A DNA stretch of 64,000 bases from Clostridiales bacterium (GCA_016278505.1 JADQBQ010000028.1:1-64000), one strand, 5' to 3'; positions 45,063 through 53,134 are shown, counted from the stretch's first letter. Numbers and translations: made by a program. The notes: a model not told the origin generated them from the letters alone.

Positions 45063-45091
45063 TTGACATGATTGCAGAGGTTTGCTAATTT
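45063..45091 (+). promoter_or_regulatory. Island-type promoter 2
   Basis: TTGACA, 17-nt spacer ending TTTGC, TAATTT; predicted start near 45098, 45 nt before leader E2. Confidence 0.7.
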
Positions 45092-45142
45092 ATAGATGAC
45101 AAATAATTGTGAAGTCAATCACTAATAAGACTAAAAATGTAT

Positions 45143-45210
45143 GGCTGAATCGAACAACGATAGGCCGCTATTGCTTCGAGGTTGAAAGCAATGGCGGCCT
45201 ATTGTGTTTT
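45143..45210 (+). promoter_or_regulatory. AATC-box leader element E2
   Basis: Box AATCGAACAACGATAGGCCG followed by a long stem (AGGCCGCTATTGCTT with AAGCAATGGCGGCCT) and a T-rich tail. It lies in the 5' leader of YezD-like copy 2. Confidence 0.75.
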
Positions 45211-45236
45211 AAACTAGAGCAAAGGAGAGAAGAGAC

Positions 45237-45437
45237 ATGTCAACTATAGATTTGAGTAACAGGGAAAAACAGCTGTTGGCGTTCCTCCGGCAACTTAGAT
45301 CAGGAGAAGTTAAAATTAGAATAGAAAATGGCCAGCCGGTAGTTATTTACGAAGCTATTAACTCACGGGCACTGGAAGATTACCCCTCGGAGCAAGATGA
45401 CTTTGACAAAGAAAGCCGGGGCCAAGCAAAGTCTTAA
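45237..45437 (+). CDS. YezD-like small protein, copy 2
   Basis: 66 aa: NREKQLLAFLRQLRSGEVKIRIENGQPVVIYEA then an acidic tail. The core is nearly identical in layout to copies 1 and 3, and closer here to the Bacillus form (LRSGEV). AAAGGAGAG precedes the ATG. It is preceded by island-type promoter 2 and leader E2, so it is probably a separate unit. Confidence 0.75.
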   Translation: MSTIDLSNREKQLLAFLRQLRSGEVKIRIENGQPVVIYEAINSRALEDYPSEQDDFDKESRGQAKS

Positions 45438-45448
45438 GGTTAAACTTG

Positions 45449-45520
45449 GCCGGCATACTATACCGTAATACCTGACATGCGGGGAAGGTTCCGGGCTGAG
45501 GTGTGTCGGCTGTTTTTTTT
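45449..45520 (+). terminator. Structured terminator between YezD-like copies 2 and 3
   Basis: GCCGGCATAC pairs with GTGTGTCGGC (three G-U) across a 42-nt loop, followed by T8. Confidence 0.55.
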
Positions 45521-45534
45521 AAAAATAAATAATT

Positions 45535-45592
45535 AGGCTGAATCGATTAAAGATAAGCCGGTACCTATATTTAGGTATCGGCTTATGGTTTA
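45535..45592 (+). promoter_or_regulatory. AATC-box leader element E3
   Basis: Variant box AATCGATTAAAGATAAGCCG then AAGCCGGTACCT/AGGTATCGGCTT stem. It lies 47 nt before YezD-like copy 3. The downstream T-run is weak. Confidence 0.65.
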
Positions 45593-45638
45593 GGTGCATT
45601 TATTAATACTTAAAAACTTTTATAGAGGGGGAATTTCA

Positions 45639-45854
45639 GTGCATCTCGCGGATATGACACCTCAGGAGGAAAAACTGATAAAATTTTTGCGACAGGTTGG
45701 ATGGGGGGAGGTGAGGTTGCGTGTAAGTGAAGGGCAGCCGGTATTGATCTACGAGGCAATACGCACGCACCGCTTGGAAAAGGCTGAGCAAAATAAGCAG
45801 AAGAAAAGAAATTCCGGGCAAAAGGAAAGAACGAGAGTTTGGCGGGCTCAATAA
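45639..45854 (+). CDS. YezD-like small protein, copy 3
   Basis: 71 aa: KLIKFLRQVGWGEVRLRVSEGQPVLIYEAIRTHRLEK with a basic tail (NKQKKRNSGQKERTRV). The GTG at 45639 follows GAGGGGG; a longer frame from 45594 overlaps the leader hairpin. The basic tail differs from the acidic tails of the other copies, suggesting divergence in partner or nucleic-acid binding. Confidence 0.72.
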   Translation: MHLADMTPQEEKLIKFLRQVGWGEVRLRVSEGQPVLIYEAIRTHRLEKAEQNKQKKRNSGQKERTRVWRAQ

Positions 45855-45900
45855 GTCTGCTCACCGCCGCTGCATTGGCTTCTAAACTTCATAACCTTTA

Positions 45901-45962
45901 GGGCTAAATCGATTAACGATAAGCCGTCGTCCTACTTCAGGGGTGACGGCTTTAAATTTTTA
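45901..45962 (+). promoter_or_regulatory. AATC-box leader element E4
   Basis: Box AATCGATTAACGATAAGCCG then a CGTC-loop-GACG-type stem (AAGCCGTC.../...GACGGCTT) and T-rich tail. It lies about 90 nt before the SLC13 transporter. Confidence 0.68.
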
Positions 45963-46053
45963 TAAAAAGGGGGTGATATGGAAGGCCTAGTTATAGAAAG
46001 GACTCATTCTACAATTGATAAGGAAAGAAAGTATTATTATAGGGGGTGTCCAC

Positions 46054-47679
46054 ATGAGTGATTTACAAAACACAACTGCTGTGCCGGAATTGTCAGCAGG
46101 ATCAGGTCTCAGTGAACTATCCAAATGGTCCTGGTGGGTAGGTGTACCCGGGCAGCGGCCGCTTCTAATTCTGGCATTATTCATTTTCTTTACTACAATG
46201 GTGTTGATGCCGGTACCGGGTAGCATGCTTTCTTTAATGACGGAGCAGGATCCGTTGGGAGCATCGCTCAAATCAGGAACTCACACATTCGTGGATTCTT
46301 ATAACAAGTTAATGGGTTCAAGCCTTACCGCAACGGAAGTGGCGCAACAGGCAAAGGTATGTGTGGCCCTGCTTTTTACAGCTGCACTTTGCTGGGGAAC
46401 TGAAGCTATTCCCCTGGGAGCCACCAATATTCTGGTAGGTGTCATTCTGTATTTGTTCACCATATTGCCAATTAACGATATAGGTAAAGCGTACTTGAAA
46501 GATGCAGTATGGTTCATTGCCGGTGTGCTGGCGGTGGCCGGGGGCGTATCGTTGACGGGCCTGGACCGGCGGATTGGTTACCTTCTCTTAGGGCGCATAA
46601 AGGGTCTGGGAGGATTCGTTTCAGTATTTTTTGTAACGCTGGCGATAGCAGCCGGTTTTTTCTCGGAGCACGCGTTGGTAGCCTTATTATGCCCGGTTCT
46701 GCTGCTGGTGTATAAGGCAGGGTGCAAAAAAATGGACGTCAAACACAGTAAGCATCTGGCTGTCCTGCTTTTCCTGGGTATATGTTTTGCCGCTAATGTA
46801 GGCGGTTCAGGTTCTCCCGCCGTGGGCGGACGTTCTGCGATAATGGTAGGCTATTTCAGCGGTTATAACATGCCCATCAGTTTCGGGCAATGGATGATGT
46901 ACGGTCTGCCCATTGTACCTATTCTGGCATTGGCCATGGGTGCGTACCTCTTTTTTATAGTACGGCGCAAAATCCCTATAAATATTAACATTTCCGAAAT
47001 CATGAAGGAAAATGTAGAAGGAATTGGTCCCATGCGTGGTAAGGAATTACGTATGGCCGTACTTTTTGGACTGCTTGTGGTGCTGTGGGTGTTTTTCAGT
47101 GACTCTTATGGGCTGGGTGGAACTACAGCAATAGTGTGCTTGCTGATGCTTCTTTCCCGGATCATGACGTGGAAGGAAATGCAAAACAGGGTGCCCATTG
47201 ATGTGGTGCTGCTCTATGCCGGGGCATGCGCCATGGGAGTGGCGCTGAAAAGTACCGGTGGCGCGCTGTGGGTGGCCCGCTCCTTCCTGGATCTGCTGCC
47301 CCAGGCTATCACCGAGGGAGGTGCCATTGTAATTGCGGTGAGCTTATTCACCACACTTATTACTAACTTCATGAGTGACGGGGCAGCTGTGGGAGCAATT
47401 GGACCGGTGGTTCTGCCCATGGCGGCTATGGCCGGGGTTCACCTCTGGAAAGTGGGTTTGGCCTGCGCCTTCAGTTCCTCCTATGCCCATGCCATGGTGG
47501 TCGGTACCGTAAATAATGCTATTGCTTATAGTATGGCCAGAGATCCTGAAACAGGGGACCCGCTGTTGTCCGTTACGGACTTTATAGTCTACGGCTTCCC
47601 GGCCATTATTATCTCACTGGCAGTTCTGTGGGGGGTAGCATTCTTCGGATACTGGAATTTCCTGCCCTGGCCTTCTTAA
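46054..47679 (+). CDS. SLC13 (DASS)-type anion transporter 1
   Basis: 541-aa polytopic membrane protein of the divalent anion:Na symporter superfamily. CWGTEAIPLGATNILVGVILYLF and the repeated Asn/Ser loops FAANVGGSGSPAVGGRSA and FMSDGAAVGAIGPV mark the two substrate-binding hairpins. About twelve helices. Substrates in the family are sulfate, thiosulfate and dicarboxylates; sulfate uptake is likely beside sat-apr-qmo. The ATG has GGGGGTG upstream and leader E4. Ends at a strong terminator. Confidence 0.87.
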   Translation: MSDLQNTTAVPELSAGSGLSELSKWSWWVGVPGQRPLLILALFIFFTTMVLMPVPGSMLSLMTEQDPLGASLKSGTHTFVDSYNKLMGSSLTATEVAQQAKVCVALLFTAALCWGTEAIPLGATNILVGVILYLFTILPINDIGKAYLKDAVWFIAGVLAVAGGVSLTGLDRRIGYLLLGRIKGLGGFVSVFFVTLAIAAGFFSEHALVALLCPVLLLVYKAGCKKMDVKHSKHLAVLLFLGICFAANVGGSGSPAVGGRSAIMVGYFSGYNMPISFGQWMMYGLPIVPILALAMGAYLFFIVRRKIPININISEIMKENVEGIGPMRGKELRMAVLFGLLVVLWVFFSDSYGLGGTTAIVCLLMLLSRIMTWKEMQNRVPIDVVLLYAGACAMGVALKSTGGALWVARSFLDLLPQAITEGGAIVIAVSLFTTLITNFMSDGAAVGAIGPVVLPMAAMAGVHLWKVGLACAFSSSYAHAMVVGTVNNAIAYSMARDPETGDPLLSVTDFIVYGFPAIIISLAVLWGVAFFGYWNFLPWPS

Positions 47680-47685
47680 GCACTC

Positions 47686-47719
47686 AAAATAAAGGCCCCA
47701 TCAAGGGGCCTTTATTTTT
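47686..47719 (+). terminator. Terminator of SLC13 transporter 1
   Basis: AAAATAAAGGCCCC/GGGGCCTTTATTTT, 14 bp, perfect. Confidence 0.92.
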
Positions 47720-47731
47720 CTTCCCAAAGGG

Positions 47732-47760
47732 TTGACATTATTGCCTATTTCTGATCTAAC
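47732..47760 (+). promoter_or_regulatory. Island-type promoter 3
   Basis: TTGACATTATTGC, identical over 13 nt to the promoter at 48953, with TCTAAC at 17-nt spacing. The -10 is weaker than in the others. Confidence 0.5.
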
Positions 47761-47792
47761 TACACTACATATAATTAAAGGGGGGGGGTAGG

Positions 47793-48956
47793 ATGTTGCT
47801 CAAAGCCGGTATAAATGATGTTTGGAAAATTATCTGGTTGGTAGTGTTATTGGCAGCAACTCTTTTGCATGCCCAGCCGTGTCATGCAGAGGCACAATTA
47901 ACCAAATATGACATTACCATCCCGGCGGGCGAATCTCATGAAGGTCCCTTTTTTGCTGCCGGGAAAGAAATAATCATTGACGGAAAGATAAAAGGTGATT
48001 TGTATGCAGTTGGTACCAATGTGGTTGTTAATGGCACTGTTAACGGTGACCTGCTGGTGGTTAGCGCTACTCTTAAAGTGAACGGGATTGTTAACGGTGA
48101 CGTGAGAAGTTTGAGTGCAACGGCAAATATAAACGGGCAGGTTGACGGCAATGTAAGCTATGTTGGCAGGCAATTGGTTCTGACTCCCAGTGGAATAATT
48201 AATAAAAGTATGCTGTTAGTCACTATGCAGGGAGAAGTAAATGGCTCGGTACAAAACAAAGTATGCGGGTGGGGCTCAAATATCAAGTTAGGGGGTAATC
48301 TTGGCGGAGGGGTCACTTTATATAAGGTTGGAAGCCTGGCAATTGAGCAGAAAGCCAAGATTAACGGGCCGGTTCGGTATACCGGTGCAAACAGCGCCGA
48401 CGTGTCACCCGGAGCTGCCTTATCAGGTAAACTCCACTGGGAGCGTAAAGAGGCTGAAGGTGGCTCACTGTTCATGACCTTGCTTTGGTTTTTGGCAGGA
48501 GTCCTGGTTTGGTATTCTTTTAACTTCATCTTTCCGGGTTTTTGGAGTACTTTGATCTCACCGGCACTAAACAAGCCTCTGGCTGCAGTGCTATGGGGAA
48601 CAACCATATTTTTGGTTACCCCTGTTTTGGTTCTCGCACTCTTATTTACCTTGCTGGGGATCCCTATGGCCTTAATAATTTCAGGTTTTTATGTTAGTAC
48701 GTTATATTTGGGTAAAATTATTGCCGGCCAATCTTTGGGGAGTTTGTTTGCCAAGCGTTTCGGATGGGAAAGTAGGTTTAAACCTTTTACGTGGTTTTTA
48801 CTGGGTTACGGTGTAGTGGTGCTAGTGGGTAGTTTACCTTACTTAAACTCCTTTGTCAGTATAATTTCAGTGTGCTGGGCCATGGGGGTTATTTGCTGGG
48901 CCGCTGTGCTTAACAGGCGCAAAATCATCCATGATAGCAGGTGGAAAATATGTTGA
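47793..48956 (+). CDS. Exported bactofilin-like beta-helix with membrane tail
   Basis: 387 aa. A signal peptide (about 10-33, ending near CHAEA) precedes a repetitive domain (about 45-215) of bactofilin/polymer-forming type, e.g. IIIDGKIKGDLYAVGTNVVV and NGTVNGDLLVV. Four or five membrane helices follow (about 228-375). Bactofilins normally lack signal and membrane parts, so this is an envelope-anchored variant with the beta-helix outside. Its stop codon lies inside island-type promoter 4. The role is unknown; perhaps scaffolding. Confidence 0.72.
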   Translation: MLLKAGINDVWKIIWLVVLLAATLLHAQPCHAEAQLTKYDITIPAGESHEGPFFAAGKEIIIDGKIKGDLYAVGTNVVVNGTVNGDLLVVSATLKVNGIVNGDVRSLSATANINGQVDGNVSYVGRQLVLTPSGIINKSMLLVTMQGEVNGSVQNKVCGWGSNIKLGGNLGGGVTLYKVGSLAIEQKAKINGPVRYTGANSADVSPGAALSGKLHWERKEAEGGSLFMTLLWFLAGVLVWYSFNFIFPGFWSTLISPALNKPLAAVLWGTTIFLVTPVLVLALLFTLLGIPMALIISGFYVSTLYLGKIIAGQSLGSLFAKRFGWESRFKPFTWFLLGYGVVVLVGSLPYLNSFVSIISVCWAMGVICWAAVLNRRKIIHDSRWKIC

Positions 48957-48981
48957 CATTATTGCACCGCTTTGCTACCTT
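48953..48981 (+). promoter_or_regulatory. Island-type promoter 4
   Basis: TTGACA, 17-nt spacer ending TTTGC, TACCTT. The TTGACA overlaps the TGA of the preceding gene. Confidence 0.68.
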
Positions 48982-49008
48982 TGATATGAAAAGAGATCCA
49001 ATATGATC

Positions 49009-49087
49009 GGCGCCGAATCAAACAATGATAGGCCGCTGTTTCTTCTGCGTGTTTGATATCATGCAGGGAAGTAGCGGCCATTTTTTG
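49009..49087 (+). promoter_or_regulatory. AATC-box leader element E5
   Basis: Box AATCAAACAATGATAGGCCG: the G-C closing pair of the other copies is replaced by A-U on both sides, a compensatory change. Stem AGGCCGCT.../...AGCGGCC, then T6. Confidence 0.75.
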
Positions 49088-49124
49088 TCAACCGGAACCT
49101 TCGGGACGGTGGGGGGGGGCTGAA

Positions 49125-49568
49125 CTGATACGTAAAGCAGTGATATGTTTGCTGGTGGTATTTATTGTCCTTATGGCCGGATACAAGGCCAAAATAGATT
49201 GGTTTGATACGTACAAAGAAAAGCAAACTGTAAATTTGTGGTTGTTATTAATGCAGGAGGGGAAGTTGGAAAGGGCACAGCAATTAGTAGATGAGAAGGA
49301 CTGTCGCAGTAATGGGTTTAAAAGCTTTAGTAAGCTTGAATCTTATGCTAAAAATGGTTATTTTGCCGGCGCCTCAATTTCCAAAATGTACCTCAATGAC
49401 CGTGGCCAGCCGGTGGCCAGGATTGAATTACCCGGCAATCCCCAAATCGATAAACTGTTATTAAGAGTGGACAACATCAATAATAAGTTTCAAATTGTTG
49501 AAATAGACTTTATTACGAGGGGGTCCGGGCCGGTGAACAAAATACTAGACTGGTTTTCCAGTAGATGA
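49125..49568 (+). CDS. Unknown single-helix membrane protein
   Basis: About 147 aa: one N-terminal helix (KAVICLLVVFIVLMAGY) and a polar domain of about 120 residues with no family I recognise. The start is problematic. The open frame upstream runs through leader E5, and the only codon near a ribosome site is CTG 49125, five nt after a run of nine G. One extra G would put a GTG (49109) in frame. It is followed 11 bp later by a 41-residue membrane peptide gene. Confidence 0.55.
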   Translation: MIRKAVICLLVVFIVLMAGYKAKIDWFDTYKEKQTVNLWLLLMQEGKLERAQQLVDEKDCRSNGFKSFSKLESYAKNGYFAGASISKMYLNDRGQPVARIELPGNPQIDKLLLRVDNINNKFQIVEIDFITRGSGPVNKILDWFSSR

Positions 49569-49579
49569 AGGGAGGGTGC

Positions 49580-49705
49580 ATGGTGAGACAACGCACGCGC
49601 AAAGGGAAGGAGGAACACCCATTTATTAAAAGGTTGAGGCGAGTAGTTCTCTGTGTGACTATTGTGCTTATACTACTGTTTTTTTACGAAGCATATTTCG
49701 GGTAA
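49580..49705 (+). CDS. 41-residue membrane peptide
   Basis: MVRQRTRKGKEEHPFIKRLR is followed by a single helix (VVLCVTIVLILLFFY) and ends EAYFG. The basic N-terminus predicts a cytoplasmic N-end. GGGAGGG sits 3 nt before the ATG, and the gene starts 11 bp after the preceding membrane-protein gene, so both look co-translated. No family recognised. The clear ribosome site and bipartite charge pattern support it as real. Confidence 0.6.
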   Translation: MVRQRTRKGKEEHPFIKRLRRVVLCVTIVLILLFFYEAYFG

Positions 49706-49744
49706 TCATAAATGGGGTTAGTGAATAAAAAAATAAAAAAACTA

Positions 49745-49773
49745 TTGACTTTATTACCGGGGTTTGCTAGATT
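49745..49773 (+). promoter_or_regulatory. Island-type promoter 5
   Basis: TTGACT, 17-nt spacer ending TTTGC, TAGATT; predicted start near 49780. Confidence 0.68.
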
Positions 49774-49848
49774 AAAGCAACTAAAAAAACAATATTGGTT
49801 GAATTATACAGGTATTATTGTGAATTCAAATACAATACCTGGACAAAT

Positions 49849-49926
49849 AGGCTGAATCGAAAAACGATAGGCCGTTATTATCTTCGACGTGTGTTACGTG
49901 CGAGGAAATAGCGGCCTTTTTTATTT
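49849..49926 (+). promoter_or_regulatory. AATC-box leader element E6
   Basis: Box AATCGAAAAACGATAGGCCG then a long stem closing AGGCCGTTATT/AATAGCGGCCT, then T6. About 110 nt before CBS copy 3. The rest of the 330-bp gap holds the promoter above and no gene. Confidence 0.75.
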
Positions 49927-50037
49927 GCCAAAAGTGTCTTTGGGACCAATGGAAGAAAGGAGGGATAAGGGTAATATTGGGGGGCTTGCTTATTTTTCCA
50001 AAGGTTGGTTACGGTTGTTAAAGGAGGTATGATCCGA

Positions 50038-50541
50038 ATGGCAAAGGAAAAGCGTGTACGAGATATAATGGGCTTTTCACAAATGGTTGAGATGGGCCAT
50101 GAAAGTACTGTCAAAGAAGTGGTGGCTGCTGCACTACCCGCGTTGAAAGCCGGTTACAATCCTACTATAGTAGTAAAAGAACGGGATAATATAATTGGCG
50201 TGCTGTGTTGGAATGATTTACTAAATGTACTGCTGCCGCCTTATACTAAGGGCGAAATCAAAGTGGAAATATTCTGGGAAGGTCTGCTTTTGGATCAATG
50301 GCGCACCATTGCTGATCTCAATGTGAAAGATGCTATGCGGTCGCCGGTATTTGTGGATATCGATGATACACTGGCCAAAGTGGCTTACACACTGATTGAA
50401 AGTAAAATGTCTTCAGTTTTGGTAACTGACCGGGGGAAAATGGTTGGAATGATTGGTGCCGGCGACTTGTTTAACGAGTTATATGAATGTCCTGCTTCAG
50501 AATTTAACGTCAATCACGGTAGTCTCCCATTAGCAAAGTAA
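50038..50541 (+). CDS. CBS-pair protein, FWxG family, copy 3
   Basis: 167 aa: AKEKRVRDIMGFSQMVEMGHE, linker EIFWEGLLLDQW, second CBS NVKDAMRSPVFVDIDDTLAKV. ATG 50038 follows AAAGGAGG by about 9 nt; earlier in-frame starts lie within or before that site. It stands between two AATC-box leader units and has its own promoter, so it is transcribed alone. Closest to copy 2. Confidence 0.83.
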   Translation: MAKEKRVRDIMGFSQMVEMGHESTVKEVVAAALPALKAGYNPTIVVKERDNIIGVLCWNDLLNVLLPPYTKGEIKVEIFWEGLLLDQWRTIADLNVKDAMRSPVFVDIDDTLAKVAYTLIESKMSSVLVTDRGKMVGMIGAGDLFNELYECPASEFNVNHGSLPLAK

Positions 50542-50585
50542 AATGAACTGCTCACATCACTATTAAATAGTATAAAAAATAATTG

Positions 50586-50614
50586 TTGACAAAATCACGC
50601 ACTTTTAGTAACTT
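50586..50614 (+). promoter_or_regulatory. Island-type promoter 6
   Basis: TTGACA, 17-nt spacer, TAACTT; predicted start near 50621, 32 nt before leader E7. Confidence 0.65.
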
Positions 50615-50652
50615 ACAATTAACTTAATACCTTAGAAACTCAGTAGCTTTGC

Positions 50653-50714
50653 AGGCTGAATCGAACAACGATAGGCCGACATCTACTCCCGCGGGAGAGA
50701 TGTCGGCCTTTTTG
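50653..50714 (+). promoter_or_regulatory. AATC-box leader element E7
   Basis: Box AATCGAACAACGATAGGCCG then the perfect stem AGGCCGACATCT/AGATGTCGGCCT with T5: a textbook intrinsic terminator inside the TSUP leader. The upstream AGGCTG could compete with AGGCCG for the same 3' strand. Confidence 0.8.
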
Positions 50715-50745
50715 CGTTACTTTTTAAGACAAATGAATATTTATT

Positions 50746-50857
50746 GAGCCGAATTGATTATCTAATAGGCCGATGTACATAAAACCGGTGTGCATCCCTT
50801 GGAGACGGGTTTCCGTAAGTGGATCCCATAAATTCGGCTCAAAGGGTGACACCGGTT
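50746..50857 (+). ncRNA. Pseudoknotted leader element E8 (riboswitch-like)
   Basis: A perfect 10-bp outer stem GAGCCGAATT (50746-50755) with AATTCGGCTC (50831-50840) encloses a variant box (ATTGATTATCTAATAGG) and nested helices, including ACGG-GTTT-CCGT. AACCGGTGT inside the loop (50783-50791) pairs with ACACCGGTT (50849-50857) outside it, giving a 9-bp pseudoknot. It lies between terminator E7 and the TSUP start. The pairings are seen; ligand binding is a guess. Confidence 0.6.
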
Positions 50858-50971
50858 AACTATGTCTAAGGGGGGTGAGACCTTACAGAGTTTGTATACT
50901 CCGTTAATGACTAACAAATAAGAAAAAATGAATAAATTAGTTAATTGAACCGAAGAAGGAGGAGGATTCCA

Positions 50972-52255
50972 GTGCGAAAGCTATACGAGATGTTTATGGA
51001 AGCATCTGTTGCACACGCCCGTTGGGATTACGAAACATCTCTCAGCATCCTTAAGAATCGTAGGAAACTGCTGATATTACTAATCATGGCGCTTCCAGTA
51101 ATTGCAGTTCCGGTTTATAGCTATGCGGCTGGCCTGCCGGAGCTTTTGGGGGGTAAACATGCGTACGGTCCCGCATTTTACGATCCCACTATATTTTTTG
51201 TCTCCATTGCCATAGGACTGTGTGCAGGGTTGATTACCGGATGTATTGGAGCCGGGGGAGGGTTTATTATTACACCTGCCCTGATGAGCGCGGGAATCAG
51301 AGGTATATTGGCAGTGGGCACCGACTTGTTCCATATTTTTGCCAAGGCGATAATGGGTACTACTGTGCATAAGAAAATGGGTAATGTTTCGGTGGGATTA
51401 GCTATTGCCTTTGTTGTTGGCTCACTTATTGGTGTTTCCGGTGGGGGCGTTTTAAACAGGGCATTATATGAGAGCAACCCGGTTTTAAGTGATATTTTTA
51501 TTAGTATTGTATACGTTGTTTTACTCGGGTTTCTCGGTTCCTATGCCCTTAATGATTTTCTTAAGGAACGGAAGAAGGATAAAATGATAGACCCGGCGGC
51601 AGAAGCAGAGACGGCAGCAACGGCTGTTGCCGGAGGCAGATTACCCGGGCTTCCCGGTAAGTTGCAGGCTGTAAATATTCCACCTAGCATTAAATTTGAC
51701 GAAAATGTTGTTGAGGGTGGTCGTAAAATACCGGCTATATTTGTTGCAGGATGTGGAAGTATTGTGGGTTTTGTTGCTGCCATCATGGGTGTCGGCGGAG
51801 GGTTCTTAACTTTCCCCATGTTCGTTTACGGTCTGGGCGTATCCTCATTCACTGCGGTAGGTACTGATATTTTCCAAATTATTTTGACGGCAGGCTACGC
51901 TTCCATTTCCCAGTATGCTATTTACGGTTATATATTCTATACTCTGGCCATTGGTATGCTTCTGGGTTCACTGCTGGGCATCCAGGTGGGCGCACTGACA
52001 ACCAAAGTTGTTAAGGGAGTCTATATCAGAGGATTTTATGCCGTAGCGATTCTTGCAGGTTTCATTAACCGCTTATTTGTATTACCAGCTAAGTTATCCA
52101 GTATGGGCGTAATCAGCATTAGTCCGGGGTTGGGCAAGGCGCTGACTGCGATAGGAAACTGGCTCTTCTTCTTAATAGTTGGGATGTTTGCAGTGTGGGT
52201 TATCAGCACATTTTTAAGAAATCTGCCCAAGTTAAGGGGGGAGACTGAATTATGA
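50972..52255 (+). CDS. TSUP family anion transporter with long N-terminus
   Basis: 427-aa TSUP protein. A cytoplasmic N-terminus (about 1-33) and one helix precede the two TSUP repeats (GCIGAGGGFIITPALMSAG near 90; GVGGGFLTFPMFVYGLG near 275). A charged central loop (about 195-245) joins them. GTG 50972 has GAAGGAGGAGG upstream. Its leader carries E7 and the pseudoknotted E8, the most elaborate control region in the island. It overlaps the next gene by ATGA. Sulfite, sulfate or another sulfur anion is the expected substrate. Confidence 0.87.
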   Translation: MRKLYEMFMEASVAHARWDYETSLSILKNRRKLLILLIMALPVIAVPVYSYAAGLPELLGGKHAYGPAFYDPTIFFVSIAIGLCAGLITGCIGAGGGFIITPALMSAGIRGILAVGTDLFHIFAKAIMGTTVHKKMGNVSVGLAIAFVVGSLIGVSGGGVLNRALYESNPVLSDIFISIVYVVLLGFLGSYALNDFLKERKKDKMIDPAAEAETAATAVAGGRLPGLPGKLQAVNIPPSIKFDENVVEGGRKIPAIFVAGCGSIVGFVAAIMGVGGGFLTFPMFVYGLGVSSFTAVGTDIFQIILTAGYASISQYAIYGYIFYTLAIGMLLGSLLGIQVGALTTKVVKGVYIRGFYAVAILAGFINRLFVLPAKLSSMGVISISPGLGKALTAIGNWLFFLIVGMFAVWVISTFLRNLPKLRGETEL

Positions 52256-52959
52256 TAGCTGATCGCAAAAGTTTTATGATGGGAATAGTTTTAAGCGTAT
52301 CGTTCATCCTGGCGCTGGTAGGGATTTACTCACCGGTCTTTGATGGTCTAAACGGATTACAATATGCTGACAGGTTCTTTAATTCAGTAGCTAAAGGTTC
52401 TACTTACTATATCCCGGAGGTACAACAGCAGGCAGCCGATTATAAAGGAGAGTCAATTGAAGCAACAATAAACTTGGAGACCGTAGATGACGCCAAAAAG
52501 ACGGCTGTGTTGTTTGAAGAAAATGGCGCAACAGTAAGTACCAGCGGTACAGAGGTTCATATCAAAGGTGGATTCGGTGCCATGATAAGTGCATCTCTTA
52601 ATGATGCAGATATGATGTTTAATAATGAAGGAGATGCTCTTACAGATAAGTACGGGTACCAGAAAAAAAATGTTATGTATCACTGGTGGCTGGGACTGAG
52701 TGCTCTGAATGATGCGTTAACGCAGCAGAAGGCATTTTCCCAAGCAGCATTTGTGAACCATGTTGTCCAGAAAGCAATAGAGCCGGCGTATAACTTTTAT
52801 GGTATCGAGCCTGAAAGTGCCTCAGAACATGCTCCAAAGCTCACCTTTATGCTGGTCTTCTATATTGTGTATACCATCTGGTGGGGCTTTGCCATTTACT
52901 ATCTATTTGAGGGCTTAGGTCTACGCATGAGCGGCGGGCATAAAAAAGCAGAAGCATAA
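52252..52959 (+). CDS. TSUP-associated membrane protein, unknown
   Basis: 235 aa with helix 1 near 10-30, a large extracytoplasmic domain (about 31-195) and helix 2 near 197-222, then a short basic tail. Translationally coupled to the TSUP gene through an ATGA overlap, so it is probably a subunit or accessory of that transporter. No family recognised. Confidence 0.7.
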   Translation: MIADRKSFMMGIVLSVSFILALVGIYSPVFDGLNGLQYADRFFNSVAKGSTYYIPEVQQQAADYKGESIEATINLETVDDAKKTAVLFEENGATVSTSGTEVHIKGGFGAMISASLNDADMMFNNEGDALTDKYGYQKKNVMYHWWLGLSALNDALTQQKAFSQAAFVNHVVQKAIEPAYNFYGIEPESASEHAPKLTFMLVFYIVYTIWWGFAIYYLFEGLGLRMSGGHKKAEA

Positions 52960-52990
52960 TAGACAAAGTTGGATTGTGTTTTATTCCATA

Positions 52991-53022
52991 TTGCCGGGGA
53001 AAGTTTATCCTGTCCCCGGCAA
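52991..53022 (+). terminator. Hairpin after TSUP operon
   Basis: TTGCCGGGGA/TCCCCGGCAA, 10 bp, no T-run. Confidence 0.5.
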
Positions 53023-53134
53023 CGGGTGGAATGATTAGGAACCCTGTTCCAGGTAATTTAAAGGCGGTCAACCATGATTAGATATGCATTTGATTAAGCT
53101 CCTGGAATGGCGGTTAAAAAAGGAGCTGGTTTTT

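Noticed and set aside
44474-50714. AATC-box elements as plain terminators of the upstream genes
   Set aside because: Several follow a strong promoter by 21-69 nt and share a conserved box not needed for termination, so a leader role is more likely, although E1 could do both.
44474-50714. Known ANTAR-type two-hairpin leaders
   Set aside because: The layout is similar, but the first loop (AACAA within a 4-bp stem) is not the hexaloop with A1 and G4 expected for ANTAR targets.
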